From positions 62,001-126,000 of the forward strand of contig NZ_MWUM01000014.1 of the NCBI RefSeq assembly GCF_002028455.1: a DNA stretch of 64,000 nt. The letters run 5' to 3'. Below are positions 18,061 to 28,362 of this stretch, piece after piece (positions within the stretch are counted from its first letter, which is position 1; each line of letters begins with the position of its first letter). Below the pieces are notes generated by a model, which saw nothing but the letters and a program-made list of their open reading frames with translations, did no database searches and was not told where the DNA came from. The DNA is from Zoogloea sp. LCSB751. Lineage in GTDB: Bacteria; Pseudomonadota; Gammaproteobacteria; Burkholderiales; Rhodocyclaceae. Made by a program: the position numbers and the translations under genes.

Positions 18061-20556
18061 GTGGCCGTGCCCTCCAATCCAGAAAGCATCGACAGTCTCG
18101 ATTTTTCGACCGCCCTGTTCGAGCGCTTTCCCACCCTGATCTGGCGCTCCGGCATCGACGCCAAATGCAGCTATTTCAACCGGACCTGGCTGGACTTCAC
18201 AGGCCGGGCACTGGAGGACGAGCTGGGGGACGGCTGGACCATCGGGATCCATCCGGAGGATTTCGACCGCTGCATCGGCACCTATCTCGAACACTTCGCG
18301 GTCCAGACCCCTTTCGAGATGGAGTACCGGCTGCGCCGCCATGACGGCGCATACCGCTGGATCATCGACACCGGCCGGCCGGTCTTCGACACGAACGGCG
18401 AGTTCACCGGCTACATCGGCTCCTGCCTGGACATCACCGATCGCCGCGACACCGAAGCCGAATTGCGCGAGCGCGAACAAAGCATGCGCACGCTGCTCGC
18501 CTCGATGGGCGAAGGTGTCATCCTGCGCGACGCCCAGGGCAGGGTCTTGCTGCACAACGCCAGCGCCGAAGAGATCTTCGGCCTCAGCGCAGCGGAAATG
18601 CGCATCTGGGAGCTCAACCAGGACAGTGGCCTGGTGCGCTACCTCAACGAAGACGGCGGACAGGCCGAGTTCAGCCAGATTCCGTCCATGCGGGCACTCG
18701 CCAGCGGGCAGGCCCAGGCCGGCCCGCTCGGCGTGGAACGCCGGGATGGCAGCCTGCGCTGGGTATGGGTCAATTCGGTGCCGCTCTATGAGGACGACAG
18801 CGACACGCCCCGCGGTGTCATCACCACCATCGCCGACATCACCGCCCGCCGCGAAAGCGAGGAACAGCTCCGCCTGGCGTGGACCGTCTTCCGCAACAGC
18901 GTCGAAGCGATCATCGTCACCGACGCCAACCAGCGCATCCTGTCGGTCAACAAGGCCTTCAGCGAAGTCACCGGCTACAGCGCCGAGGAAGCCATCGGCC
19001 AGACCCCACGGCTACTCAAGTCCGGCCACCACGATCCGGCCTTCTACGAGGCGATGTGGGCCGAGATTGAGGAGCACGGCTTCTGGCAGGGGGAGATCAA
19101 CGACCGCCGCAAGAACGGCACGCTCTATCCGTCGGCCCTGTCGATCAGCGCCGTGCGCGACAACGCCGGGCGGATCAGCCATTACGTGGCGGTGTTCTCC
19201 GACATCACCGAGCGCAAGGCGTCGGAAGCGCGCATCGCCTTCCTGGCCCAGCACGATGCGCTGACCGGCCTGCCCAACCGGGCCCTGCTCCACGATCGCC
19301 TCGAACAGGCCCTGGCCAACGCCGTGCGGCGACGCAAGCGGATCGCCCTGCTGTTCCTCGACCTCGACCGTTTCAAGACCATCAACGACTCCCTCGGCCA
19401 CATGATGGGCGACCAGCTGCTGCAGGGGGTTGCCCTGCGCCTGAGCGCCTGCATCCGCGAGACCGACACGGTCAGCCGCCAGGGCGGCGACGAGTTCCTG
19501 ATCGTCCTCACCGACGTGGAAGTCCCGGCTGACGCAGCCCGCGTCGCCGAGAAAATCCTCGACCGCCTGCGCGAACCCTTCGAGATCGATACCCAGCAGC
19601 TCGGCACCTCCTTCTCCATTGGCATCGCCCTTTACCCGGAGGACGGCAAGGACGTCGAGAGCCTGATGAAGAACGCCGACACGGCGATGTACCACGCCAA
19701 GGAAAGCGGACGGAATACCTACCGCTTCTTCGACGAGGTGATGAACGTTAACGCGCTGGAACGCCTGCACCTGGAAAACGCCTTGCGGCGCGCCCTGGAG
19801 AACAACGAATTTCAGCTCTATTACCAGCCCCAGGTGGATCTGGCCACGGGTCGCATCATCGGCATGGAAGCCCTGCTGCGCTGGTTCAGCGGTGCGCTGG
19901 GCGGCGTGCCCCCCGCCCGTTTCATCCCGCTCGCCGAAGAATGCGGCCTGATCGTACCTATCGGTCGCTGGGTCCTGCAGGAGGCCTGCCGCCAGGCCCG
20001 CCGCTGGCAGGATGCCGGCTTTCCGCCGGTACCGGTAGCCGTCAATCTGTCAGCCCTGCAGTTCCGCCGGGAAGACATCATCGCCACCGTCCGCGACGCC
20101 CTCGAAGCCAGCGGGCTGGATGGACAATGGCTGGAGCTGGAGCTCACCGAATCCTTGTTGATGCAGTCGGGCAACGCCGTCGAAGACACCCTGGCGCGCC
20201 TCAAGAGCCTCGGAGTCCGCATGTCCATCGACGACTTCGGCACCGGATACTCGAGCCTGGCCTACCTGAAGCGTTTTCCGGTGGACCGTCTGAAGATCGA
20301 TCAGAGCTTCGTCCGCGATCTCAACGAGGACCCGGACGACGCGGTGCTCGTACGGACCATCATCCAGCTCGGCCGCAATCTGCGCCTGGAAGTGATCGCC
20401 GAAGGCACCGAGACGCCCGAGCAGATGGAGTTCCTGCGCCTGGAAGGCTGCACCGCGGCACAGGGCTACCTGTTCAGCCCGCCGCTGCCGGCCGACGCTG
20501 TCACCGGGCTGTTGCACATCGGAACACTGCCAGCCGCGCCGCTCACCCCAGAGTAA
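18061..20556 (+). CDS. PAS-PAS-PAS-GGDEF-EAL c-di-GMP enzyme
   Basis: 831 residues from a GTG. Three PAS modules (~25-135, 140-255, 275-395) precede GGDEF at 475-479, with the inhibitory site RETD five residues earlier, and an EAL domain with EAL at 603-605, ELTES, IDDFGTGYSS and AEGTET. Both catalytic sites look intact, so it may make and break c-di-GMP under control of PAS signals. No membrane helix is seen, so it is cytosolic. A -10-like TTAGAAT lies ~45 bases upstream. Confidence 0.93.
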   Translation: MAVPSNPESIDSLDFSTALFERFPTLIWRSGIDAKCSYFNRTWLDFTGRALEDELGDGWTIGIHPEDFDRCIGTYLEHFAVQTPFEMEYRLRRHDGAYRWIIDTGRPVFDTNGEFTGYIGSCLDITDRRDTEAELREREQSMRTLLASMGEGVILRDAQGRVLLHNASAEEIFGLSAAEMRIWELNQDSGLVRYLNEDGGQAEFSQIPSMRALASGQAQAGPLGVERRDGSLRWVWVNSVPLYEDDSDTPRGVITTIADITARRESEEQLRLAWTVFRNSVEAIIVTDANQRILSVNKAFSEVTGYSAEEAIGQTPRLLKSGHHDPAFYEAMWAEIEEHGFWQGEINDRRKNGTLYPSALSISAVRDNAGRISHYVAVFSDITERKASEARIAFLAQHDALTGLPNRALLHDRLEQALANAVRRRKRIALLFLDLDRFKTINDSLGHMMGDQLLQGVALRLSACIRETDTVSRQGGDEFLIVLTDVEVPADAARVAEKILDRLREPFEIDTQQLGTSFSIGIALYPEDGKDVESLMKNADTAMYHAKESGRNTYRFFDEVMNVNALERLHLENALRRALENNEFQLYYQPQVDLATGRIIGMEALLRWFSGALGGVPPARFIPLAEECGLIVPIGRWVLQEACRQARRWQDAGFPPVPVAVNLSALQFRREDIIATVRDALEASGLDGQWLELELTESLLMQSGNAVEDTLARLKSLGVRMSIDDFGTGYSSLAYLKRFPVDRLKIDQSFVRDLNEDPDDAVLVRTIIQLGRNLRLEVIAEGTETPEQMEFLRLEGCTAAQGYLFSPPLPADAVTGLLHIGTLPAAPLTPE

Positions 20557-21022
20557 ATCGCCTGACCATGGCGGCCAGGCAGGCCGCCGCCGCGGGTTCG
20601 CCTTCGGCTGGCGACCAGCCGCCCCACTCGGCCTCTCTCAGCGGCGCGTAAGGCCCGGCCTTGGCCTCGGCAAAGACGGTACCGCTCTCCAGCGCCACGA
20701 TCGAGTGCCACACGCCGGGCGGTACGTCGTAGCCCAGGATCGCGCCGCCGGCCCGCAGGACCTGCGTTGCCGCAACCGCCCCGTCGGCGTCGAAGATCAG
20801 CACGCCCACGCCACCGCGCAGCACGATCAGGGTTTCCGCCTTGGCGGGATCCAGATGGCAATGCGGACGCACGTAGGAGTCCGGCTCCATCGCCACCAGC
20901 AGGCGGTGGGCCGGTGCCCCCAGGTCGGCGTGCAGAGCGTGATGGGCCCGCCGGCGCGGTGCCGTACGGGCCTGCGCCACCAGCCCGTCAAGCAAGGCGG
21001 CATCGAAAAAGACCAAACCCAC
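20543..21022 (-). CDS. WbuC-family cupin-fold metalloprotein
   Basis: 159 residues from a GTG preceded by GGGAGGTGAT. The cupin metal motif is SYVRPHCHLDPAKAETLIVL and a second is PPGVWHSIVALESGTVFAEAK. The family is often found in O-antigen clusters, but here it stands alone. Its last 14 bases overlap the end of the convergent GGDEF-EAL gene. The reaction is unknown. Confidence 0.8.
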   Translation of the reverse strand: MGLVFFDAALLDGLVAQARTAPRRRAHHALHADLGAPAHRLLVAMEPDSYVRPHCHLDPAKAETLIVLRGGVGVLIFDADGAVAATQVLRAGGAILGYDVPPGVWHSIVALESGTVFAEAKAGPYAPLREAEWGGWSPAEGEPAAAACLAAMVRRFTLG

Positions 21023-21032
21023 ATCACCTCCC

Positions 21033-21099
21033 GTTGGGGCCAAACCATTCGCCCACGGACGTCGTTCAAGCCGTGAAGGGCGAATGAATCCGCCCCAAC
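21033..21099. repeat. Degenerate BIME-like inverted pair
   Basis: Left arm GTTGGGGC plus a diverged ATTCGCCCACGG; right arm GGGCGAATGAATCCGCCCC. It sits immediately upstream of the WbuC ribosome binding site and before the dnaE stop. Confidence 0.6.
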
Positions 21100-21112
21100 G
21101 CAACGGCCGGCC

Positions 21113-24100
21113 TCAGCTGTACAGGACTTCGACAGCCTCTGGCGGCAACCAGTTGCGCAGGCTTTCGAGCAGGCTGTCGTCGGGACGCACCCGCCAGTTC
21201 GGACCGAGGGGCACGTCACCTTCAGCGTTGCCGTTGCGATAGCGCACGCGGATCGGGCACTCTCCGGCGCGGAAGGGCTCCAGCAGGCTGGCCAGACGTT
21301 CGGCGGCCGCCACCGCGCCCCCCGCCTCGCCGACCTCGCCGTTGAGCTTGAGCTGCAGCGCCTTGGCAAAGCGGCCACGGGCCTCGCCGAGAGTCAGCAA
21401 CTTGTCGGCGACGATACGGAAACCACCGGAGAAGTCGTCGTTGCTGACCTTCGCCTCGACCACCAGCACCTCATCCACCACGATGCGCTGGCGGTTGTTG
21501 TCGAAGACTTCGGAGAACACCGACACCTCCCGCGGCGTGGTGCCATCGTCGAGCAGCACGAAGGCGATCTTGCCGCGGGCCGTCATCTTGGCGCGCACCT
21601 CCATCACCACACCGGCCATCGTGATCAGCTCCTTGCTCGGCTCGACCTGGGACAGCGGGCGCCGCACGAAGCGCCGCACCTCCTCCCTGAAGGCGTTGAA
21701 CGGATGGCCAGAGAGGAAGAAGCCAATCGCCAGCTTTTCTTCCTTCAGTTTGTCCCGTTCGCCCCACGGCCGCACCTTGACGTAATCCACCATCGGCGCG
21801 GCGGCCTCGCCGGGCACGTCGAAGAGGCCGCTCTGCAGCGCGTTGGCGGCGATCTGCTCGGCCGCTTCCATGGCGATACCGACGCTGGCCAGCAGCGTGT
21901 GGCGATCGACCGGCTGGGTCGGCGCGATGGTGTCGAAGGCGCCGGCACGGATCAGCGCTTCGATGACGCGCCGGTTGGCCATGCGCTTGTCCACCCGGCA
22001 GGCGAAGTCGAACAGGTCCTTGAACGGACCGCCCGACTCGCGGGCGGCCAGGATCGCCCGCACCGCCGGCTCGCCGACGCCCTTCACCGCCCCCAGGCCA
22101 TAGCGGATGGTCTTGGAGTCGGTGGGCACGAAGCGGTAGTCGGACGCGTTCACGTCCGGCGGCAGCACCGTGATGTGGTTGGCGATCGTGTCTTCGTAGA
22201 AGATCTTGATCGTGTCGGTGTTGTCCAGGTCCGCCGACATGGTGGCGGCCATGAAGGCCGCGCAGTGGTAAGCCTTGAGCCAGGCGGTGTGGTAGGTGAC
22301 CACCGCGTAGGCTGCCGTGTGCGACTTGTTGAAGCCGTACTCGGCGAACTTGGTCATCAGGTCGAAGAGCTGCTCGGCCAGTGCCGGGTCGTAGCCCAGC
22401 TTCTCGGCGCCGTCGGCAATCGTCTCCCGGTGCTTGGCCATTTCTTCGGCCTTCTTCTTGCCCATCGCCCGGCGCAGCATGTCGGCACCACCGAGGGTGT
22501 AGCCGCCGATGATCTGGGAGATCTGCATCACCTGTTCCTGGTACACGATCACCCCGTAGGTGGGCTCCAGGCAGGCTTTCAGGTCCGGGTGGAAGTAGTC
22601 GATCTCCTGCTGGCCTTTTTTACGCAGGATGAAGTCGTCCACCATGCCCGAGCCCAGCGGGCCCGGCCGGTAGAGGGCCAGCACGGCGATGATGTCTTCG
22701 AAACGGTCGGGCGCCAGCTTCTTGAGCAGCTTCTTCATCCCGTCCGATTCCACCTGGAAGATCGCGGTGGTGTTGGCGTCGCGGAGGATCTGGTAGGCGG
22801 CCTGGTCTTCGAAGCCCAGGCTCATCAGGTCGATCCGCTTGCCGGTCAGGCGCGCCACGTAGTCCAGCGCCAGCTCGATGATGGTGAGGTTGCGCAGGCC
22901 GAGGAAGTCGAACTTCACCAGGCCGACGCCTTCCACGTCGTCCTTGTCGAACTGGGACACCGGCGTGGCGTCCTCGCCGTCGGCGATGTACAGCGGGCAG
23001 AAGTCGGTCAGCTTGCCGGGGGCGATCAGCACGCCGCCGGCGTGCATGCCGACGCCGCGGGTCAGGCCCTCCAGCGGCTCGGCGAGGCTCCAGAGTTCCT
23101 GGATCGATTCGCCGTCGCTGGAATCGTTCATCAGCTCGTTGATCTGCGGCTCCTGCTCGCGGGCGTCGGCCAGCGACAGCGGCTTGTTCTGCACCACCGG
23201 GATCAGCTTGGACAGACGGTCGCACAGGCCGTAAGGCAGGTCGAGCACGCGGCCCACGTCACGCACCACGGCCTTGGAGGCCATCGTGCCGAAGGTGGCG
23301 ATCTGGCTCACCGCGTCCTTGCCGTAGCGTTCGCGCACGTATTCGATGACGCGGTAGCGGTTGTCCTGGCAGAAGTCGATGTCGAAGTCGGGCATCGACA
23401 CCCGTTCCGGGTTCAGGAAGCGCTCGAACAGCAGCGCGTATTCGAGCGGGTCCAGGTCGGTGATGCGCAGGCTGTAGGCCACCAGCGAGCCCGCGCCGGA
23501 ACCCCGCCCAGGCCCCACCGGCACGCCGTTCTGCTTGGCCCAGTTGATGAAGTCCGCCACGATCAGGAAGTAGCCCGGAAAGCCCATCTGCACGATGGTG
23601 TCGGTCTCGAACTTCAGTCGATCCTCGTAGCGCTGGCGCTGGCCCTCGCGGACCGCTTCGTCCGGATACAGCTCGCCCAGGCGCACCTCCAGGCCCGCCT
23701 TGGCCTCGGCGATGAGGAAGTCGTCGAGGGTCATGCCCTCCGGCGTCGGGAACAGCGGCAGGAAGTTCTTGCCGAGCTGGACCGTCAGCGAGCAGCGGCG
23801 GGCGATCTCGATGCTGTTCTCGAGGGCTTCGGGGATGTCGGCGAAGAGCTCGCACATCTCCGCCTGGGTCTTGAAATACTGCTGCTCGGTGAAATCCCGC
23901 GGGCGCCGCTTGTCGGCCAGCACATTGCCCTGGGAAATGCACACCCGCGCTTCGTGGGCCTTGAAGTCTTCGGGCCGGGTGAACTGGATCGGGTGCGTGG
24001 CGACCACCGGCAGGTCGAGGCTGGCGGCGATCTGCAGGGCCTCACGGATGTAGGTCTCGGTGCCAGGATGGCCGGCGCGCTGGATCTCGATGTAGAAACT

Positions 24101-24604
24101 GTCCGGGAAACGGCGCGCCCAGTCGGCGGCCAGCTGCTCGGCGAGCCGGGTGTTGCCGTTGGCCAGCGCATGGCCGACGTCGCCATCCTTGGCGCCGGAC
24201 AGGCACAGCAGGTCGCTGGCGCTGTCGGCGGTCAGCCACTCGCGGCGGATCTCGGCACGGCCGCGGTACTTGTTCTCGATGTAGGCCAGGGTCAGCAGCT
24301 CGCACAGCTGGCCGTAGCCCTTGCGGTTCTTGCAGATCAGCAGCAGGCGGCTGGGTTTGTCCCGATCGACGTCGTTGGTGATCCAGGCATCCACGCCGCA
24401 CACCGGCTTGAGGCCCTTGCCGCGGGCGCCCTTGTAGAACTTGACCATGCCGAACAGGTTGGCGAGGTCGGAAATGCCCAGCGCCGGCATGCCGTCGGCG
24501 ACGGCGCGGGCGATGGCGTGGTCCACCTGCACGATCCCGTCGGAGATCGAGTACTCGGTATGGAGGCGCAGGTGGATGAAGCGGGGGGAGTGAGTCTCAG
24601 GCAT
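21113..24604 (-). CDS. dnaE: DNA polymerase III alpha subunit
   Basis: 1163 residues, the normal DnaE1 length. The PHP domain starts at the N-terminus (LRLHTEYSISDG), the polymerase active site PDFDIDF is at ~400 with a following GKDAVSQIATFGTM, and the C-terminal region carries the helix-hairpin-helix and OB-fold parts. It is the replicative polymerase catalytic subunit. It stands alone between the WbuC and CorC-like genes, all on the minus strand. Confidence 0.97.
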   Translation of the reverse strand: MPETHSPRFIHLRLHTEYSISDGIVQVDHAIARAVADGMPALGISDLANLFGMVKFYKGARGKGLKPVCGVDAWITNDVDRDKPSRLLLICKNRKGYGQLCELLTLAYIENKYRGRAEIRREWLTADSASDLLCLSGAKDGDVGHALANGNTRLAEQLAADWARRFPDSFYIEIQRAGHPGTETYIREALQIAASLDLPVVATHPIQFTRPEDFKAHEARVCISQGNVLADKRRPRDFTEQQYFKTQAEMCELFADIPEALENSIEIARRCSLTVQLGKNFLPLFPTPEGMTLDDFLIAEAKAGLEVRLGELYPDEAVREGQRQRYEDRLKFETDTIVQMGFPGYFLIVADFINWAKQNGVPVGPGRGSGAGSLVAYSLRITDLDPLEYALLFERFLNPERVSMPDFDIDFCQDNRYRVIEYVRERYGKDAVSQIATFGTMASKAVVRDVGRVLDLPYGLCDRLSKLIPVVQNKPLSLADAREQEPQINELMNDSSDGESIQELWSLAEPLEGLTRGVGMHAGGVLIAPGKLTDFCPLYIADGEDATPVSQFDKDDVEGVGLVKFDFLGLRNLTIIELALDYVARLTGKRIDLMSLGFEDQAAYQILRDANTTAIFQVESDGMKKLLKKLAPDRFEDIIAVLALYRPGPLGSGMVDDFILRKKGQQEIDYFHPDLKACLEPTYGVIVYQEQVMQISQIIGGYTLGGADMLRRAMGKKKAEEMAKHRETIADGAEKLGYDPALAEQLFDLMTKFAEYGFNKSHTAAYAVVTYHTAWLKAYHCAAFMAATMSADLDNTDTIKIFYEDTIANHITVLPPDVNASDYRFVPTDSKTIRYGLGAVKGVGEPAVRAILAARESGGPFKDLFDFACRVDKRMANRRVIEALIRAGAFDTIAPTQPVDRHTLLASVGIAMEAAEQIAANALQSGLFDVPGEAAAPMVDYVKVRPWGERDKLKEEKLAIGFFLSGHPFNAFREEVRRFVRRPLSQVEPSKELITMAGVVMEVRAKMTARGKIAFVLLDDGTTPREVSVFSEVFDNNRQRIVVDEVLVVEAKVSNDDFSGGFRIVADKLLTLGEARGRFAKALQLKLNGEVGEAGGAVAAAERLASLLEPFRAGECPIRVRYRNGNAEGDVPLGPNWRVRPDDSLLESLRNWLPPEAVEVLYS

Positions 24605-24636
24605 CCCGCAATTTTACCCGTCCGGCGGGAGCGGGT

Positions 24637-25950
24637 TCACCCCTTGGCGGAGATTTCTCCATCGGCCGACAGACGGCTGACCAGTAGCTGGTCGATGCGG
24701 TGGTTGTCCACGTCGAGCACCTCGAAGCGATAGCCGGCGAAGTCCACCCGGTCGGTACGGCGCGGAATCTTGCGCAAGTGGTACATCATGAAGCCGGCGA
24801 TGGTCTCATAGTGCTCACTACCGTCCTCATCGTCGATGTCGAGCACGCGCATCACGTCGGCCGCTGCAGTAGCGCCGTCCACCAGCCAGGAATGCTCGTC
24901 CCGGCGCAGGATCTGCTCTTCCTGCACCTGGTCCACATCGTCGCCGACCAGCGCCCGGATGATGTCGTTGAGCGTGATCACGCCGACCACCAGCGCGTAT
25001 TCGTTGATGACCACCGCGAAGTCCTCGCGGGCCTCGCGCAGGCGCTCCAGCACCTCGGCCAGGGTCAGCGAGTCGGGCAGCGCCAGCAGCGGATTGATCG
25101 GCGCGTCGGCCTTCATGGACAGGGACTGGCCCGCCAGCACGCGATTGAGCAGGTCCTTGGCATCCACGTAGCCGACCACATGGTCGATGCTGCCGTCGCA
25201 CACCGGAAAGCGGTTGAAGGGCCGGCTGGTGATCTTCTGGCGGATGCTCTCCTCGCTCTCCTGCAGCGTGAAGAACACCACGCTGTCGCGGGTCGTCATC
25301 GCCGACGGCGCGCTGCGCGCATCGAGGCCGAAGACGTTTTCGATCAAGGCGTGCTCCTGCTCGGCGAGCACACCCGCATCGGCGCCGGCCTGCACGACGG
25401 CGATGATCTCGTCCGGCGTCACCGTCTCATTGCGGGTGGTGCGCACCCCCAGCGCCCGGAACAGCAGATCCGCCGCCGAGTTGTAGAACCACAGCAGCGG
25501 CCGCAGCCAGCGGATCAGCAGGCTCATCGGAGCCGACACGGCCATCGCCAGCCGTTCCGGCGAAGCCATGCCGAGGCGCTTGGGCATCAGGTCGGCGAAC
25601 AGGATGAACAGAGATGTCACCACCGTGAAGGAGGCGGCGAAAGACACCGTTTCCAGGTACGTTTCCGGCAGCAGCGGCGCCAGCACCGTCGTCAGCCACG
25701 GGGAGAACACCCCCTCTCCGACGATGCCGCCCATGATCGCCACTGCGTTGAGGCCGATCTGGACCAGCGTGAAGAAGGGGCCCGGCTGGGCCTGCAGGGC
25801 CAGCACCCGGGCCGCAGCGGCATGGCCCTCCTCGGCCAGCACCGACAGGCGTACCGGCCGCGAGGCCGCAATCGAAATCTCGGAGACGGCGAAGAAAGCG
25901 CTGATCGCTACCAGCAGGCCGATCAGCAGCAGGTTTTCGAGCAGGTCCAT
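24637..25950 (-). CDS. CorC/HlyC-type membrane protein (CNNM transporter domain, CBS pair)
   Basis: 437 residues. Residues ~1-150 are a DUF21/CNNM membrane domain with about four helices (LLIGLLVAISAFFAVSEISI). About 210-330 are two CBS domains (TTRDSVVFFTLQE; FAVVINEYALVVGVITLNDI) and 345-430 the CorC/transporter-associated domain. Relatives affect Mg/Co efflux or membrane repair. The rhomboid gene lies just upstream on the same strand. Confidence 0.85.
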   Translation of the reverse strand: MDLLENLLLIGLLVAISAFFAVSEISIAASRPVRLSVLAEEGHAAAARVLALQAQPGPFFTLVQIGLNAVAIMGGIVGEGVFSPWLTTVLAPLLPETYLETVSFAASFTVVTSLFILFADLMPKRLGMASPERLAMAVSAPMSLLIRWLRPLLWFYNSAADLLFRALGVRTTRNETVTPDEIIAVVQAGADAGVLAEQEHALIENVFGLDARSAPSAMTTRDSVVFFTLQESEESIRQKITSRPFNRFPVCDGSIDHVVGYVDAKDLLNRVLAGQSLSMKADAPINPLLALPDSLTLAEVLERLREAREDFAVVINEYALVVGVITLNDIIRALVGDDVDQVQEEQILRRDEHSWLVDGATAAADVMRVLDIDDEDGSEHYETIAGFMMYHLRKIPRRTDRVDFAGYRFEVLDVDNHRIDQLLVSRLSADGEISAKG

Positions 25951-25972
25951 TGTTCTGGTTCTCCGTCCGGAG

Positions 25973-27094
25973 TCACTGCTCCGGCTCTTCCACCGACTTG
26001 CGCAGGCGCATCTGGAGCAGGATGGATTCCGCCTCCTGCTGCAGCGCGCGTGAACGTTCGACCCATTCCGCGTCGCGGGTTTTCAGGGCCTGGGCCAAGG
26101 CCCTAAGTGCGTCGCGGCGGGCCGTGGCGTACTGGATCAGCTCCCGCCGCTGCCACTCATGCTGGGGTGGCGCCATACGCCACGACAGCTGCATCACCTG
26201 CCGGTCCCAGCGGGGAATCAGTTCCCGCTCAATCGCATCCAGCGCCAGCGTCTCGGACGTCCGGCGGATACGCACGGCCTCCATGAGCTGGGCTTGTTCC
26301 CGTTGCAGATCCTGCTCTTCGAGGGCAAAGCCCCGGATGGTCTGCAAGTAGAGCGTATCCACCTCGAGTACACGCGCCACATTTGGGGTTGCACGCCACA
26401 TGGCCACGCCGACGAACACCACGGCAAGGGCCCCAGCCAGGGCCCGCAGCCCCAGCCAGCGGACCGGCCGCTGCGCGAGCACGGGCTCGGCCAATGCGGC
26501 GCCGAGGATGAGCCCGCCGAGCAGGCCCCCCAGGTGGGCCGCGTTGTCGATGCCCGCAATGGCGAACCCGGCAAACAGGGAATAGCCCAGAAAACCAAGA
26601 GTCCCCGAACGCATTTCACGGAACACTTCGGCAGGTACCGAACCCCGCTGGATCATCAGGTAGGCCAGCAACGCCCCATAGACACCGAAGATCGCCCCCG
26701 ACGCACCGATACTCACCGCCCCCTGCCGCCACCACAGGCTGGCGAGGTTGCCGAGCAGGCCGGCGCCCAGATACACCACCATGAAGCCGGCACGCCCGAA
26801 CAGCCGCTCCACCACCTGCCCTGCCTGGTAAAGGGCGAACATGTTGAGCGCAACGTGGAGCAAGCCGCCATGCAGGAACAAGGCCGTCAACAGCCGCCAG
26901 ATTTCACCGTCCTGGACACGCAGCGCAAAGTTGCCACCGGCACGGATCAACAGTTCGGAGGGGATCTGCAGCGGGCTCATGGAGACAATCGCCAGCCCGA
27001 CGAAAACCAGAATATTGATCGCTACCAGGGCGATGGTCACGTCAGCACGGGGAGCCCGGGCAAACAGCAGATCGATGAAGGTGTCGTAATTCAA
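25973..27094 (-). CDS. Rhomboid-family intramembrane serine protease with C-terminal coiled coil
   Basis: About 373 residues. The membrane core shows HGGLLHVALNMFAL, the catalytic serine in GASGAIFGVYG and the histidine in NAAHLGGLLGG. After the last helix, ~140 residues rich in Glu/Gln/Arg (EEQDLQREQAQLMEA and later) look like a cytosolic coiled coil, unusual for a minimal rhomboid. The start is uncertain: the TTG at 27094 (NYDTFIDLLFARAP) fits the protein best, while the only ATG is at 27178. Confidence 0.82.
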   Translation of the reverse strand: MNYDTFIDLLFARAPRADVTIALVAINILVFVGLAIVSMSPLQIPSELLIRAGGNFALRVQDGEIWRLLTALFLHGGLLHVALNMFALYQAGQVVERLFGRAGFMVVYLGAGLLGNLASLWWRQGAVSIGASGAIFGVYGALLAYLMIQRGSVPAEVFREMRSGTLGFLGYSLFAGFAIAGIDNAAHLGGLLGGLILGAALAEPVLAQRPVRWLGLRALAGALAVVFVGVAMWRATPNVARVLEVDTLYLQTIRGFALEEQDLQREQAQLMEAVRIRRTSETLALDAIERELIPRWDRQVMQLSWRMAPPQHEWQRRELIQYATARRDALRALAQALKTRDAEWVERSRALQQEAESILLQMRLRKSVEEPEQ

Positions 27095-27266
27095 GACGTG
27101 GCAAGGCTCGGCGGGACGATGCCAGCGATTATACGCAAGCCCGGCACGCACCCCACCGGCACCGGGTGAGCACGTCATTCACGACGGATTCCTCGCCCCG
27201 GCCCCGCCACACAATCCCGCCCGCTGAGCTAATATGCCGGGTCAAGCTGGCTGGCCCGAGACATCC

Positions 27267-28313
27267 ATGATCCACGTTCTCAAACACGTCGAATCCATCA
27301 CCCAACATCGCGACCGTACCCTGCTCGAACTGGGCGTCGCGTCGGCCCTGTTCGAGCTGGTCAAGGCCCTCGAGGTCAATCTCTACAAAGTCACCGAACA
27401 CGGTGAGGACATCTTCCTGACCCAGGTCGTGCACGTCGGCCCGGAAGGCGTGCGCTACGTGCAGGAAGAACTCAGCGACGGCGAAGAGACGATACCGGTC
27501 TCTCAGCGGCCGGAGATGGCCGCCTGCGTCGAACAGAACCAAATCGTGCTCCGCCACCTGGCGGCGAGCGGCCAATACTTGCACTGCTTCCCCATCCAGG
27601 CCGAACGCCGGACGCTAGGCGTGCTGGAAGTGGTCTGCAGCACCCAGCTCAGCGAAGAAAACCTGGGCACGGCCGAGGGCTTCCTCGGCCTCTACCGCAA
27701 CTACATGAGCCTGCTCGACTACAGCGAGCGCGACACCCTCACCGGCCTGCTCAACCGCAAGACCTTCGACGAGAATCTCGGCAAGATCCTCACTGCGCTG
27801 GCGGTTCACCGCAACAGCGTCGGGGACGACAGCCCCCTGCGGCGGCGCCAGCAGGACGACGGCACCCACTGGCTGGCGGTCCTCGATGTGGACCACTTCA
27901 AGCGCATCAATGACCAGTTCGGCCACCTGTACGGTGACGAAGTATTGCTGCTGCTGGCCCGCCTGATGCGGGACTGTTTCCGCCACCAGGACCGGCTGTT
28001 CCGCTTCGGCGGCGAGGAGTTCGTCATCGTGCTGCGTGCCGGCACCCAGGGCGAGGTGGTCCACGCCCTCGAGCGGCTGCGCGAGACGATCGAAAGCTAC
28101 CCTTTCCCGCAGGTCGGCCAGGTCACCGTCAGCATGGGCTACACCCACATCCGCCCCCAGGACACCATCCCGGAAATCGTCGGGCGGGCAGACGAGGCAC
28201 TCTATTTCGCCAAGGAAAACGGACGCAACCAGATCGCCTGCCATGAAACCCTGCAGGCCGACGGACGGATCGCCACACGCGAACAACCGAACGGCAGCAT
28301 GGAATTGTTTTGA
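27267..28313 (+). CDS. Diguanylate cyclase with N-terminal GAF-like domain
   Basis: 348 residues. About 15-150 resemble a GAF sensor (LELGVASALFELVKALEVNLY). The GGDEF domain has GGEEF at 248-252 and the product-inhibition site RHQD five residues before it. No membrane helix. A loop insertion between ~185 and 205 (DDSPLRRRQQDDGTH) separates the early GGDEF strands. A -10-like TAATAT lies about 40 bases upstream of the start. Confidence 0.9.
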   Translation: MIHVLKHVESITQHRDRTLLELGVASALFELVKALEVNLYKVTEHGEDIFLTQVVHVGPEGVRYVQEELSDGEETIPVSQRPEMAACVEQNQIVLRHLAASGQYLHCFPIQAERRTLGVLEVVCSTQLSEENLGTAEGFLGLYRNYMSLLDYSERDTLTGLLNRKTFDENLGKILTALAVHRNSVGDDSPLRRRQQDDGTHWLAVLDVDHFKRINDQFGHLYGDEVLLLLARLMRDCFRHQDRLFRFGGEEFVIVLRAGTQGEVVHALERLRETIESYPFPQVGQVTVSMGYTHIRPQDTIPEIVGRADEALYFAKENGRNQIACHETLQADGRIATREQPNGSMELF

Positions 28314-28340
28314 GCCAGCGGCGGGCCGCAAGCGGCCCGC

Positions 28341-28362
28341 TGGGCGAACGAATGTGCGCCTA
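28341..28362 (-). repeat. Degenerate REP-like element at the end of a gene
   Basis: Read on the minus strand it is TAGGCGCACATTCGTTCGCC, a diverged copy of the TAGGGGCGAATTCATTCGCC element. Its TAG is the stop codon of the minus-strand gene. Confidence 0.45.
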
